Origin: Fomes fomentarius
Lineage: Eukaryota; Basidiomycota; Agaricomycetes; Polyporales; Polyporaceae
Reading direction: 5' to 3'
DNA length: 64,000 nucleotides
NCBI GenBank assembly: GCA_022606135.1
Contig: JABYQN010000011.1
Span: 930,001-994,000, forward strand
Shown piece after piece: positions 10,367 to 22,569 of the stretch; positions within the stretch are counted from its first letter, which is position 1, and the number at the start of each line of letters is the position of its first letter. The translations under genes and the position numbers were made by a program. The notes beneath the pieces are model-generated. The model made no database searches, had not been told where the DNA came from, and was given only the letters and a program-made list of their open reading frames with translations.

Positions 10367-13300
10367 ATGCCTCCCAGCCGTGTCTTCGGGCCAGGCGACA
10401 CTGCGCTCGACGTCGATAACGATACACAGGCAGCACACGGAAATGGTTACCAGCCAATGCTCCAGCGCGCAAGTGAGCGGATGTCTGGCATCGTCCGCAA
10501 GCCGAGCATCCTTAGTCGATGGAGAGGAGACGAAGAAAGTGGCACAAGCCAGACCCCGGAACGGCCAGCAATTCCAAGTGCATTGCAAACATCAGGGGAA
10601 GCGTACTCCACACCGCTACCGGTGCTGTCCATGATTGTCTTGTCTATCGTATGACCATTCGAGTTGTTCGATAGAGTGATGTATGCGACTGAAGCTGTGT
10701 TTCAGACCATGCTTGGAGAATTCTTGTCAGCGAACGTATCAGCGCCGTTCTTGCTGTTTATGGTTGAAGGTATGTCGTGGTCATATGCGTTCATAGCATG
10801 ATGTGTGACGGCGGCGTGGCTTTTGCTTCAGGATTCGGTCAATTCCATAACGAATCGGAAGTGGGCTACTGGACAGGATTGCTAGGTGAGTGTCGGTATC
10901 ATAGTCTCTGTAGTTTCGTTCCTCTTTTTCGTTGGTGTCCTGCGAATGAGCGTGCGCTATGCTGAGAAGAATAAGGCCTGTACCTATGCATTCGCTCTCC
11001 ATTGTACAGACAGTGACTATCGACGCTACGACTATCGATGCTACTGAGTAGTCTTTCTCCTCTTAGTGGAACCTCGTTTCCAGACAACGAGTATCTGCCA
11101 CCTTTCTGTTTAATGCGTTTCCGAGGATCTATACTTTGTTGCCTGTCATCGAGAGTGCAGCTTGGGTCCAGTGGAATCCGTTGTTCCCGCGATTCCGATA
11201 GGCTCAATCTCACACTGACGAATATTGACAGTCTCGACATTCTTCTTGACACAATTCCTCACATCTTTGCTTTGGGTACGTCGTGTTTCATAACGTACAC
11301 CCATATGACAACTTATTATTTTGCATGTCAGGCTACTGTCGCCGCCAAACATGGTCCGCGACTTGTGTTGACCATCTCTCTGCTGGGAAGCGCTATCACT
11401 TGTTGCCTCTTCGGCACTGCCACCTCAATAGAGCAGGCCATTGTCATCCGCCTTATGCAAGGTGTCTTTGCTGGCGCAATTGGAGTTGCAAGAGGATGCG
11501 TCACGTCCATCACCGACCAGAGTAACGAGGGCCGAGCGTACGCTATCCTTGGGTAAGTATCGTGATCTATGCCGCCTTGTCTCGAATTGACTAATGGTGC
11601 TAGCTTCTGCTGGGGCTTTGGTGGTGTGTCCGGTGCCATTGTTGGCGGAACATGTGAGTGAATTGGTGGTACGAGTGCATATAGAGAGACTGATCGACCA
11701 TACCAGTCGAAAACCCTGCGTTGAAGTGGCCGAGTGTCTTTGCGAGTGTTCCACTCTTCGTCAAGTATCCATATCTACTGCCGTGCTGTGTTGCAGCATC
11801 CGTCACCTTCATAGGTTAGCCGACCGCACCGAGTCTAGTCTTACTTGCGCACTCACCAGATCGTAGGATCTATCCTGTCGCTCTTCCTCGCGCCTGATTG
11901 TGGGCCGCGGGAAGGCGCAATTCGCCTTCCTCCTGAGAAATTGAGAAGCATCCCCGAAGAGGAGTCACGGCCCACGACGCCTCACTTCGAAGAACTAGAG
12001 GAACGCAGCTTGTACGGGTCGATCCGCCACAAGGTTTCAGGATACTTCTCCAAAGTCTCGCCTGTGCCCGCCCAGGTGTCTGCCGGGCCTTCGCAGCCTA
12101 CAACAGCCCCGGTGCCGCTTACCCCGACGCAAGGTCCCAAGCAGCGTACCTTTTCTCGGGTCAGCAGAGCGAATGGCTCCGCATATGGGTACAGCGGCTC
12201 TTATAGGAACCGTCTTCTGAGCAATGCGACTATGGCAAGCCGACGCGGAAGCACGGGATTGTCGATTAGGCGGAGACGTGAGAGCAATTACGATGGCGCT
12301 CCTTCCAGTGTGGCCACCGGAAGCGACCTAAACTTTGCCCAGCGACTGCTTATGGCGAACGAGAATGCGGTGACGAACATCGCTGACCTATGGGTCGCTG
12401 CCGCTATTAATGCAGATAATGAGGACCCTTTCGAGGAAAGCGAGGACGAATTCGACCAGGAGGGATACCGTGACGATAACGAACAAGCCATCGAGGATGA
12501 GGATGAGGATGACGACGAAGACGTTTTTGGCTCTGCTTCAATCGCACGAAATAACCGGTTTTCACGACGCATTTCCTCGGCTACACCCAGCCGTGCCCCA
12601 GGTACTAGCTCGAACCGTCAGTCGTTCAGCAACCTGCGTCCGTCGGCCTTCGGTAGACGACCCTCCTCAGCGCGCCGCTTCTCCAACCTTCGCAGGCCGT
12701 CGTCATCTCTCGCCCCTGGGGGTACAGGAGCCGAGGTCGACGAGCTGCCCTTGCGGCGGCCGTCGTCGACTGTACCCCCAATATTCTCCCACGTCGGTGT
12801 ACGTACCCCGCCCGCCGTACTCGAGGCGCAGCAGCTGCTCGCACAGGCGGAGGCAGAGGAGATGGACGCGCTCGCGCCGATCGCGGAGTCGCACCGTGTG
12901 TCACGCTCATTGAGCCCCGCGTTGGAGGCCGTCGCGGAGAAGGAGCCGTCGCTGTGGAGTTTGTTGCCCCTTGCGATTATCTGCCAGTATGGATGGCTTG
13001 CGCTTCACTCGACGACACATGATCAGGTGTTTTACCTCTATCTTGTCTCGTAAGCATATGTTCTCAGTTGCTGGGTGGTTCCGCCCGCAAGGGGAGACTG
13101 AAGGCTGCTACACAGGAAGTACCCATCCGGCGGTCTCAACCTGAACGCTGGTCACTTCTCTCAGCTGAGTACGTCGTTTACAAAACTTCTTTGGTTTCAT
13201 GCAAAGACGCGCACTGATATTCTTCGTAGTTGCGTTGATGTGTCTCGCACAGATCGCATACCAGTTTGTGCTATACCCGTAAGTCCAATTCCTGTGTTCG

Positions 13301-14129
13301 CAGCACAGCTCGACCGCTTACCACACCCCCACTCCACTGAAACCAGGAACATCGGGTACGGTTCCGCTCTCCTTGCCGTAAATGCGCGCATCCTGCCCGA
13401 CGCTAACGACTTCCCCCCTGCAGGCCTCCGCGAGGACGATTCTCGCACCTGTCCATGTTCCGGATCGGCACAATGCTGTTCATCCCGTCATATCTCACTG
13501 TCATCCTGTATCGCGTGTTCGCCAGTCCAAGTGACGACGGCAACCTCATCCTCATGGCAGGTGCGTATCTCCACTCTCTCACCGGCCATTCACCGCGCAT
13601 GCTAACCTTGTCTTCGCTCCGACATTCAGCGCTCGCCCTGAGCACGTAAGTCGTCGTCCACCGGATATATGCGCCATCATGGAGACTAATATTCCAAATT
13701 TCAAAATTTGCTCTTGCAGCGCCGTCCGATACTGCGGCAGCACGTTCAGCTACACCGCCATCTCCGTATTGCTTAACTACAGTACGTCATCCTCTGCTGT
13801 ATCATCTACATCAAGGGCTCGTTTCACTGTTCTATTCTTGATTTTTTGTTCTTTGTTCCAGTGTCCCCACCGCATCTAGTTGGCTTCGCGAATGGCATCG
13901 CGCAGAGCATTGTCAGTCTCGCGCGATTCGCCGGCCCAATCCTCGGGGGTACCGTACGTACCTTTGTTCTCTCTCGTGCCCGGGGCCCTGTCTCATGACG
14001 ATGGGTGTATTTTCATTTCAGCTCTGGTCCACGAGCGTCCAAGACAACCCAGCAGGGTACCCCCTTGGATTCATCGTCTGCTCACTCGCATGCGGCCTCG
14101 CCGTCCTGCACAGCTTCTTCATACGCTAA
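10367..14129 (+). CDS. MFS transporter with a giant central cytoplasmic loop
   Basis: Plasma- or vacuolar-membrane major-facilitator transporter of the fungal drug:H+ antiporter type (DHA1-like); the substrate is unknown. Sixteen exons: 10367-10648, 10706-10769, 10832-10885, 11232-11275, 11332-11552, 11604-11653, 11707-11814, 11867-13049, 13116-13168, 13230-13278, 13347-13355, 13424-13560, 13630-13645, 13720-13781, 13862-13953, 14022-14129. They total 843 residues in frame. Conserved pieces are GYWTGLL, RLMQGVFAGAIGVARG, GFCWGFGGVSGAIVGG, YPNIGPPRGRFSHLSMFRIG and the last TM pair around GFANGIAQSIVSLARFAGP. The six N-terminal and the C-terminal membrane helices flank a loop of about 370 residues, with SRRGSTG-type basic Ser/Arg motifs and an acidic run (EDEDEDDDED). 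Exons 11 (9 nt) and 13 (16 nt) are very small; the third intron (346 nt) is unusually long. Confidence 0.92.
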
Positions 14130-14671
14130 GTATGCTGTCACCCTTCTCCCCAGTGTTCACGCACGAGTACCAGTGCCACGTCGCTACTTCACTTATAACT
14201 CATGTATCCGTTCTTTGATATCGTACCCCTGTCTCACTTCCACATCCTCTCTCCGCGTCACGCGACATCGATTGTTTCCGTACGACACGTCTATATCATC
14301 CCTGGACAATACGTAGAATAACACTACTTCGAACACGATTTCTTGACGATACTACATTGACCGAGATTGTTCGATTGTGGAAGGACGCCCAAGATGCAAA
14401 AAGTTCTGTGACGGGACAAGAAACTGTTCAGAGTTATATAAGGCTATAGGTAAGACGGGAGGCGAATGCTAACCACTGCTCCGCGACGACAAGGCCCGTC
14501 TGCGTGTTTGATGGGGGGCAATACTCCGGCTGAATTGGGATCTTGAAGTATTCTATGATGTCTAGATGGTTCTTGCTCTATGCGATGCGAGAGGTGGGAT
14601 ACGGTGGTATGAGTACTATGCGAAGGCCTAGGGAAGATATTAGAGGGAATATAGCGTATGCTGCGCTCTCG
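14130..14671. other. Convergent intergenic region
   Basis: Lies between the 3' ends of the MFS gene (+) and the zinc-finger gene (-). It probably holds both 3' UTRs and terminators; nothing else seen. Confidence 0.6.
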
Positions 14672-17359
14672 TCATGACAGTGAGAGTCTTTCAAAGGCGT
14701 CGACGTCTGGAAGAGACTGGAGAGAGCCGAAGTCGTCTAGAGGAGCTAGCTCAAGGCCAATAGGGAGGTGGTGACTGATGGAGACACCCCGATTAGATTC
14801 TCTTTCTCCCTGAATGACATCCTGGAAGTAGTCCTCCTCCACATCCAAAGGTTCTTCTTTGTCGCCCTCGTCGTCACCGCTGATCAAGGGTGGAGGTAAC
14901 TGCAACAGAGGCATCCGCGGCGCGTCCAGCACCGTGACGTTTCCCAAACAGCCCCGGCCTCGCAGTCGGACAGGGACTTGACTAGCACTGGAAACGAAAG
15001 CAGCACGGCGGTCAGACACTCGTCCGCCAACCTATGAGCGAAGCCAACGACGGCCGGAAGTCAAAGGCCAGCGCACGAACGCAAGTCATCATGACGAAAG
15101 GGTACGCACCGAGTCACCTAGCCTCTCTCCTCCTTCTCCGACATCAGAGTCGCCGTCGCCAAAGAGATCGTCACCATACAGAACGTCTTCGCCTTCCCCG
15201 TCCGCGTCATGCTCGCCCGCGCCGTCGCCGAAGAGGTCCCGGGCCCATTTCGGAGACGCGTGTCCCACACTTTGGCTATTCGATGAAGACCCCGAGTCCA
15301 CAGAAGGGTCAGGCGTACAAGGTACAGATCTGTCACCTGAGGAAGGGGTCTGATACGAGTTTGACGAAGACGAAGGGAAGGAAGACGAAGGGATCGCGTG
15401 CGTCGTCTCCGAGCTCGTAGGCGAGATGCCAGAGCTGGAAGTATCGTCAAAGTCAAACCCAGGAAAGTCTGCCGCCGACGTGCCAAACGAGAACGGGAAG
15501 TCAAATATGCTTCCGAAGGACGATTGCGCGATCACGGGTAGGGAGAACTGGTGAAAGTCGAATGTGTCCACCTGTGGATCTTGAGGGAGTGGGGACCGCG
15601 ACGCGGGGACGCCGTCCGACGGTAAGGACGACTCAGGATCGTCGGAGAAAGCTTGCTCAAGCTTTGACTGGAGTTTTTCGGTCTCCTCACGACGCTTTTC
15701 TGCGTCTCGCAACGCCCTCTCGACACCCTTACCGTTCTTGTGGATTCCTGATATGAAGTGAGCATACAACATCAATAACCATCATGCGCTATACTCGCCT
15801 CTCTTCCACTCAAGCCCACTAGCGCCCCAATGCCACTTCAGATGGATTGCCAAGCTATTCGGGAATGTGAACGTGCGTGGGCAGAATGGGCATTGGTGGA
15901 CATGCGCATGGTGCATGCTCCCTCGTCCCACCTCTGTAGAGACGGGCTCCAGTGTGTGGGGCTCTGCGTTTTCCGGACTCGCACGCCGCTTCTTGTAGCC
16001 TCGGCGGCCTCCATGCTGCCTTTTGAGAGTGTCATAAAGCGTGCACCACGGCGCAGAGAGGTGCTGGGGCGGAGTGCCATAGGCCGGAAGATGCATCTGG
16101 ATGGGCGCGACAGCAGCTGGTGGATTGGGATGAGACATAGGCGCGATGGCTGTATGCGTATGCGGAGGCACAGTCGGGTTCTGATGATATGGCAGATGTG
16201 GGATTGGAGGTTGCGATACACCGACGGAGTGGATGCGTGGCGGATCGTGCGGGCTAGCATATGATGGGGGACAGGCTGAAGGAGGTGGAGGAAGAGGCAT
16301 ATATGGGAAGTGAGGCGCGGCAACAAATCCGGGAAAGGATGTGAACACCGGGGTGGGTGGGCCAAACGAATGACCATACACCGGGTTAAACGTCACTGGG
16401 GTTTCAGCAGCGTGCTGATTCCCTGTTCGAGTTGAATCGAAGTGTTCCTGGCTGGCGCTGAACGGTTGAAATGGGTGTGAGGGGCCAGTTGGCACTTGTA
16501 CGACGGTGGGAGGTGAAGGATAGACCCATTGTGCAGTCGGTATCCGAGGGAAGGCAGGCTGTAGTCGTGCAGATTCCGATCTGCCATCAGCGGAAGTCGT
16601 GCAACTTGGTGCCTCACAGGTAGGGTCAGTAACATGTGAAGGGCCGATAGGAGTAGCAACGGAAGCGGAGATGTTTACTTCTGCAGGGTCATATCGAGAC
16701 TCTCCGACTTCACGAGGTTGACGGCCGAGGGACGGACGAAGAGGGAGGCAGGGGCCCCGGTCTGGCGTAAAGTGACCTGGCTCCTCCAGAGACACCACTG
16801 GGAGGGAGACGACAGGCGGCCTATTCTCGTCTCCATGATGGGCTGAACGGCGTAGGGGCGGGCTACCTTGTGTGGGATGGATAGGTACAACAGACAAAGC
16901 AGAAGGGGGACTGTCGACGTGGTCACACCTCTCAGAAGGAGGGCATACAGTCACCTCTACTGGGCCTGTCGACATCCTCGAACCACCCCGCGCGTATGTA
17001 TGCGTGCACTGCACGAAGGTGACGCGCCAGGAATGATCGAACATGGGTTCAGGACCTGTCGCGGCGAACGGTGTACCAGTTTGAGACGAAGCATCTGGGG
17101 CGATTTTTCCTTTGGTGTCGTACGCTTGGAACGGCGAGGATGTCACCCTGAAGCTGGACAACATTGATCGTGGAACGTCATAGGGCCAAGCGGTGGCCGA
17201 CTCGGTCTCGGATAGGACAGACTGGGCGGAGGTACGCGCAAGCTTTTTTGGCCTTGCAGCCTTGACTTTGTCGTCGCTCGGACCCTTCCGTTTCATGTTG
17301 GGCTTCAACACCGTCTCAGGAGCTGGTCCTGAGCGCATATATACACCAAACGTCAGCAT
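14672..17359 (-). CDS. C2H2 zinc-finger protein, putative transcription factor
   Basis: Three exons (17359-15799, 15747-15110, 15031-14672) give 852 residues. One classical C2H2 finger, CPFCPRTFTFPNSLAIHLKWH, sits near residues 490-510: C-x2-C-x12-H-x3-H. It is preceded by a long Pro/Ser-rich low-complexity region with a basic KKRR stretch just before the finger, a possible nuclear signal. After the finger comes a charged helix (GVERALRDAEKRREETEK, likely coiled coil) and then an acidic Ser-rich tail. The first intron has a GC donor (GCGAGT...TATCAG, 51 nt); a GT alternative four bases on leads to a stop within seven codons. The second intron (15109-15032) is canonical. A single finger suggests either weak DNA binding or a protein-contact role. 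The start ATG (MLTFGVY) is uncertain; an upstream exon or the inner MKRKGPSDD is possible. Confidence 0.8.
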
Positions 17360-17982
17360 AGTCTCCGACAGAGCCAACGATATGCACTGTGCCTTTCACG
17401 TCTCTGCTGCGCGTGATTACCATCCTAAGTTGTTCGACCTAGTGGTGGGGGACTGGAAGCGTGAACAGGTAGTGGAGCACGCCGAGTGGGCTTGTACGGA
17501 CGCCGTCGGGGCTGGGTGCGTCGTCGTTGAAGAGAAGAGGGCGGCATGGGGAAGGGGAGACGGGTGCGGGGGCAAAGTGAAGGGATTTCGAGAGCACTCG
17601 TCACTGACAGAAAGTCTGTCACATTGATCAACTCCGCTCACCACTCTCGTCCCTCGGAACCGAACCAACGCACTCGCGCGTCAGACTTACCTTATAGGGC
17701 GCAGCTTCTCTGAACTTCGGTGAGTGCTGCCAGACCTGGCTGGTGCAGGTCGGTCGTGCGCCAGTCCTATGCGACATACGTTCGTTCCAAGCGACAGGAT
17801 TCAATATGCGAAATGACACATGGACAGCGGAATTATGAAGTGAGGGAAGAGAGAGAAACGAACTAGAGCCACTAGGTCCGCGGATGGTCTTCACGCAAGA
17901 ACATGTGGCCATCGCGGGCTGTGGATGTTCCAGCAGGGCTCCTAGAGGAGCCATGCAAATGACATTGTCCAGACAGCGGTCT
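17360..17982. other. Putative promoter region of the zinc-finger gene
   Basis: No convincing gene. It holds the promoter and leader of the zinc-finger gene and, at its right end, the 3' UTR of the small membrane protein that follows. The minus-strand frame at 17628-18215 overlaps the real small gene only by chance. Confidence 0.5.
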
Positions 17983-18368
17983 TCAAGATATGCCTTTGCC
18001 TGGTACCCTTGAATCGACCCCACTGGATGAGGCAGACGACGCATTCTGAGTCCCCGCTCCTCCTCCTGGCCCTGTCCCCGCCGCCGCCTGTTCCTGCCGC
18101 TCGATTCTCGAGCGCCCTGTGTCATCGTCAGACGCACAGACGTCACAGACGAACAGAGTGGGACATACGTACAATCAAGCTTCTCCGATGGCCTCTGGCC
18201 TCTAGCCTCCTGCAATGCCCTCCGCTCGATGATCGTCTGCTTTGCGTAGTAGAAACTTACGCCTGCTGCAACAATCAGACTGCCCCATCCGAGCAGCTAC
18301 ATTATATTTCAGTCGGAGCAGTCGCAAGGAAGTACCAAAGAACTTGCCATGGTCTGCGGCGTGTTCAT
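17983..18368 (-). CDS. 92-residue single-pass membrane protein, probably mitochondrial
   Basis: Three exons (18368-18348, 18296-18173, 18116-17983). The protein begins MNTPQTM, then LLGWGSLIVAAGVSFYYAK, one TM helix ending in a Lys-rich flank. The conserved-looking patch ERRALQEARGQRPSEKLDWRSRIERQ follows as two adjoining pieces, then a Gly/Ala/Ser-rich tail. The layout recalls the small fungal mitochondrial proteins grouped as DUF4748-like; that assignment is from memory and unsure. The first intron begins GCAAGT and ends ATGTAG (51 nt, GC-AG). A GT donor 12 nt further on would also keep frame but leaves a 39-nt intron, shorter than others here. The second intron (18172-18117) is canonical and completes the Trp codon of KLDW. 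It is divergent from the hydrolase gene at 19071. Confidence 0.7.
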
Positions 18369-19070
18369 TGTTGCGGAGGGCGTACGATCTGGGCACGATG
18401 GAGGTGAGAGGCAAGAGCTTCGGGAACTCGACATGTCTAGTGCACCAAGTAGGCGCCCACATCATCTGTCCAGACTCCAGTACATACATCTTCAAATTGA
18501 GTCCTTGTACACACCGAAAAGCGCCAATCTATGTAGCATCCACACAGGTTGAACAATACTACCAACCTAAAAGACTCAACGGAATGCATGATCTCGACAG
18601 CCAAAAGACAAATAGCAACTCCTAGTTTCGATCTAGGGACTTCAGGGTTTCATAAAGTGTATGAGCCCTGCACGCTTCCACTGCGTCAAGTTGCTTCCCG
18701 AACAAGACCCCGTCTTAACATATATAGTGACCGTTACTACGCGATATACCTAAGTCGTGTCTCTTGTCCTCCGAGTCAGGCTTCGACGGTCAACTTACTC
18801 AAAGTGCTGCGAAGTCCGACTCTGAGTGTCAAGTTCAACTCGCCCTCAAGCCACAATATGGATAGAGAGAAGTGCGAAAAGTCAATGTGTATAAAGAGGG
18901 CCTTTACTACCTGTGTAAAGCTGCGTGTAGTAAAGTCACATGAGCGTACATACGACTTGAGAGGGCTTAAAGTTAATGATTAATCGCACGGTCCACTGTC
19001 TCTTCCTGCCGTCATCCAAGCATTCCTATCTAGAGAGGCCATTCGCACCGTGTACAATAGTGACTACACG
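18369..19070. other. Divergent promoter region
   Basis: About 700 bp between the small membrane protein (-) and the isochorismatase-like gene (+). The 144-codon frame at 18549-18983 shows no domain. Nothing else seen. Confidence 0.5.
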
Positions 19071-19806
19071 ATGTCCGGCGCATCATTCCGTACTCTCGCA
19101 GGGATTCCACCCTCGACGGCCACGACGAAGGACTCCATCCTAGTGATTATTGATGCTCAGGTACAGTGAATTTCCTCCCAAACTCCGGATCTGAGGAGTG
19201 GACCGCGTCTACGATATCGATTTTACTGATCGCCAATCTAAAACAGAACGAATACGCAACTGGCGCCCTCACCGTGACGAACCTCTCCACATCGCGCCCC
19301 GCGATCGCTTCGCTTCTCCAGAAGTACCGAAAGGCCGGTGCTCACGTCGCGCATGTCGTACACATCGTCCCCGACGGCACGCCTGTATTCACGCCCGGCA
19401 CGCCGCTAGCTGACGAGTTCGAGGAGCTGCGGCCAGATCCAGCCAACCCGAACGAAGTCGTCGTCAAGAAGAAGTTCCCGGGAGCGTTCGCTGAGACCAC
19501 CTTGGACGAGGTGATCAAGGGCACGGGGCTGCGCAAGATCGTGCTCGTGGGGTACATGGCGCACGTGTGCGTGAGCACGACCGCGCGCGAGGCACAACAG
19601 AAGGGATACGAGGTGCTTGTTGTCGAGGATGCGATCGGGGACAGGGATATTCCTGGGGCGACTGGGGAGGAGGTCAGAAAGGTGAAGTTCATCATTTGGT
19701 CTATTGGGCTATTGCTGATGGCGAATACCTCCGATCGGTGCAGCTTGTCCTGGCTGAGTTGGGCGATTTCTTCGGTACAGTCGTAAAGAGCAGCGACATC
19801 GAATGA
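19071..19806 (+). CDS. Isochorismatase-like cysteine hydrolase
   Basis: Three exons (19071-19160, 19247-19681, 19744-19806), 195 residues, the normal size for the family. The Asp-Lys-Cys triad is visible: D28 in VIIDAQNEY, K106 in VVKKKFPGAF and C138 in GYMAHVCVSTTAREA. Members hydrolyse amides or vinyl ethers (nicotinamide, N-carbamoyl compounds, isochorismate). No specificity motif can be read with confidence, so a general amidase/nicotinamidase-like cytosolic role is as far as I go. The start MSGASFRTL is the first ATG in frame. The last intron (GTGAAG...GGTGCAG, 62 nt) was chosen because it joins GEEVRK to LVLAELGDFFGTVV, the expected C-terminal helix; unspliced, the frame ends in unrelated sequence. 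GTCAGA nine bases earlier is an alternative donor. Confidence 0.9.
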
Positions 19807-21095
19807 GTCAATTATGTTGTGCATTGTGGTAGCTGACAACAAGTAAGGTTGTTCAGTTGGACGTCGTCGGAGAAGACACAGGGAATTGCAGAGTTCTGGA
19901 GGTACTCAGACATATCCTAACAATCCTGTCAGGCACCGTGGGGCTCGATACCCGTGAAGACACATATGACGGCCGAGAAGACTGCGTGGGTCGCACGACG
20001 TGGACGTGCACCCTTCGATGAAGAGCGTATTGAGGTGTGTAGGTCGACAGAGAGAACTCATGAGTCACCCATTTTATGCCCTTCTGACGTGGCAAAATAT
20101 CTATCAGCCAAGATTACCGCCGCCCACGATTCAAGTCTGTAGGATGTATTCGCATTGGCCCACGCCTGAGCTTTCCTGCGAAACGTCCTTGAGTCTTGAG
20201 TTGGTCTGCCTAGGGGAGACTGGGCAGTCACAATATCATGTGCTCGTGACATCACGCGTCTCACATTGATCAAGATCCATGTAGTACTTACTTGGTATGT
20301 ACCTCGACTTTTGCTGGGGCCAGGGGAACATGAGACGTGTTGTAAGGCCATCTTGCCAACAACACCATCTACAATGGCTGGTCGTAGCACCATAATGTCA
20401 CGGTTCAAGTCTTGCGAGCATACGCGCGTAAATTTCAGCGTAACTGAATGCACCTAGAGTAAGGTGCAGGTGAATCGCAGTGTACATACGGTATGACACT
20501 GCACCTTCTATACGTGACCAATAGCGGATAGATCGCACACTAGCAATGTCATTCTGGACGACTGCAACAAAGGTAAGCAGAGAATCATACCGTCAAATTC
20601 CAAGCTACGGAGGCGTGAGAGATACAATAAACAGCGGCGCAGAAGATGAAAAGAGGGGAAGGAGTAATGAAACAGAGTCAGCTGCTCGGTGGTTGGGAAC
20701 CCCGACACAAGAGTTGCCGACGCGGAAGTGGAAAGCATTTTTGACGCGTCAACCTGAAGCGCAATCCGGCACGTGGCCGGCGAGGTCGCATAGGAATTGA
20801 GGGCGCTGCTGGCAAGCTGCTCACGTCTCTAATGTCCAGCCACGCTGATATTGACTTCTTCAATGCTTGGACATAAGCATTGCTCTGAGTCACTACTTGT
20901 CCAGAAACAGGAAGCTAGGGGCTACAGGCCAAGTGTTCGGTTACTGTGAAGGAAACAGCGACAAGATGTTCATAAAGTGAATCGAGTGAATTCAGCAGCG
21001 ACGCTAGCTATACAATACATCAGTCTACTTATGTCTTGAAAGTAAGCACTAAGACTCACAGCAAGATGTGGCCCCAAAACTCGTTCGCATCACAT
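19807..21095. other. Gene-poor region
   Basis: No recognisable gene, RNA or repeat on either strand. It separates convergent genes. Confidence 0.5.
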
Positions 21096-22569
21096 CTATT
21101 CCCCCAAAGTCACGCGATACAGCGGCTCTTCCCTGCCCATCGCCAGCTGCGGCACATCCTCCTTTAAGAAAGCTTCAATGCTCGCTTTGGTCTTCACGGT
21201 GGCGAACACTTCCGCTGCCTCCGGATCGCTCGATCCGGCGAGGACGAACTGCACCTCGCGCAGCGAAGGCAGCGTCACAAGGGCATCGCCGAGCTCGTGC
21301 CAAAATTGCGTCTTGCGTGCGCCGTCTCTGAACGCCTTTGGTGCAATGATTGAATCAAAGACGTGAAACGAGACCTTCTCGAGCGCGGGGAGCCGTGTGT
21401 TGTCGGAGAGGAGCATCGTGTAGACGCGGAGTGCATTGCAGATGCGCTCACCTCGGACGGCGGTCGTCAGTGTTGGGATGGAGAGACAGCAATCGAGGTC
21501 AAAGGTAAGCGCGTGCAGGGAAGGGAGGTGTGGAAGGACGGGGATGGAGTCCCATGGAAGCGGGTCTGTGTCTGTACGAACAGCAAAGTAAGCAGCATAT
21601 CCATTCATTACAGAGAAACAAAGAGCACTCACGTGGAGCGGTGCAAAGAAGGTGGAAGAGGTTGACCGAGAGCTCGACAACATGTATCGGGTGGATGTTG
21701 GGGAATACATATTCGAAAAATTCCACCATCTGATTCTCATGGCCAGGGCGCAGGATGAGCTTTGTGAGCGGCTGCTCGTCTTCGGCTGTTATGCGCAGGA
21801 TCTCCGTAAGGCCGCCGTACAAGTCCGGCCATGCATCCGAGAGCTCTAGGGCCTCAATAACAGGAATGTATTTTCCAGCTATCGCATCGTTATTCATCTC
21901 CCAAGGCCCCGAATCGAGAACGAGTTCTTCGATGTGCGGGAACATGCAGATGATGTCAAAGAAGAGCTGTCCTTCCATGTGCGGCGCAGAGCAGCCCTCG
22001 ATCCTGAGCATTTTCAGAGCTGGGTCAGAGTCCGACTCATGTTTTTCCACGACGACTGAGGCTGCTCCTATGGCTGGGTTCTTATCCACGTCCGAGTCGG
22101 CGTTCGACCCAGTCTGTTGAGATGGGAGGAAGAGAATGTGCACAAAGCTGAGATGTACAAGGTGTGGAAGCAAAGGAAGAAAGGCAGAGAGGGTTTCCAA
22201 TGATAGAGGCATGAAATCCTCGTATACATCCTCCAGCGTGGAAATCATATTTGGATACTCCTCTTCACTTGAGTCCGCGAGCTCTCCCCAAAAGTTGAGA
22301 ACTGCAATATACTTCCCGACATACAGGAACGTGTCTTGGGTGGCTTGGAGAAAGTGCAAAAACTCGACAAAACGATCTGTGCCGTCCCGCGTCGAGATGA
22401 GAAAGACTTCACGGAAAAGATGACGGCGGCTCTGGGATAGCCAAGCCCTAGTCACTAGAGAGCAAGCGGAAAGCGACGACGATTGGTGACGCAATTGATC
22501 TACAACCATAAGCTGCAGCTCAATCGGTAGTCGTGCAGTGGGCCAAGCAGGGTAGTTGTTGAGAACCAT
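21096..22569 (-). CDS. F-box protein
   Basis: Two exons (22569-21633, 21571-21096), 470 residues. The F-box is near residues 13-55: ARLPIELQLMVVDQL then LSACSLVTRAWLSQSRRHLF, the Skp1-binding motif of SCF ubiquitin ligase adaptors. The rest is a degenerate leucine-rich region (LPLLPHLVHLSFVHI, MFPHIEELVLDSGP, LPSLREVQFVLAG) that would choose the substrate. The intron is GTGAGT...CGTACAG (61 nt). It ends in ALYRV-type sequence close to other agaricomycete F-box proteins. It is only distantly similar to the pair at 40-44 kb and belongs to a different subfamily. It is intact, unlike two of the other F-box copies in the window, and faces ATG11 across a short divergent promoter. Confidence 0.85.

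Noticed and set aside
12410..12913. Frames of 60-170 codons on both strands inside the MFS transporter's loop
   Set aside because: They overlap the long real exon (11867-13049) and only mirror its biased, repeat-like codons.
15034..15420. Plus-strand Arg-rich frame and the minus frame 15118-15504
   Set aside because: Both lie opposite or within the zinc-finger gene's second exon and have no domain.
17628..18215. 195-codon minus-strand frame as a single gene
   Set aside because: Only its first 30 residues are real coding (exon 2 of the small membrane protein); the rest runs through an intron and the 3' UTR in the wrong frame.
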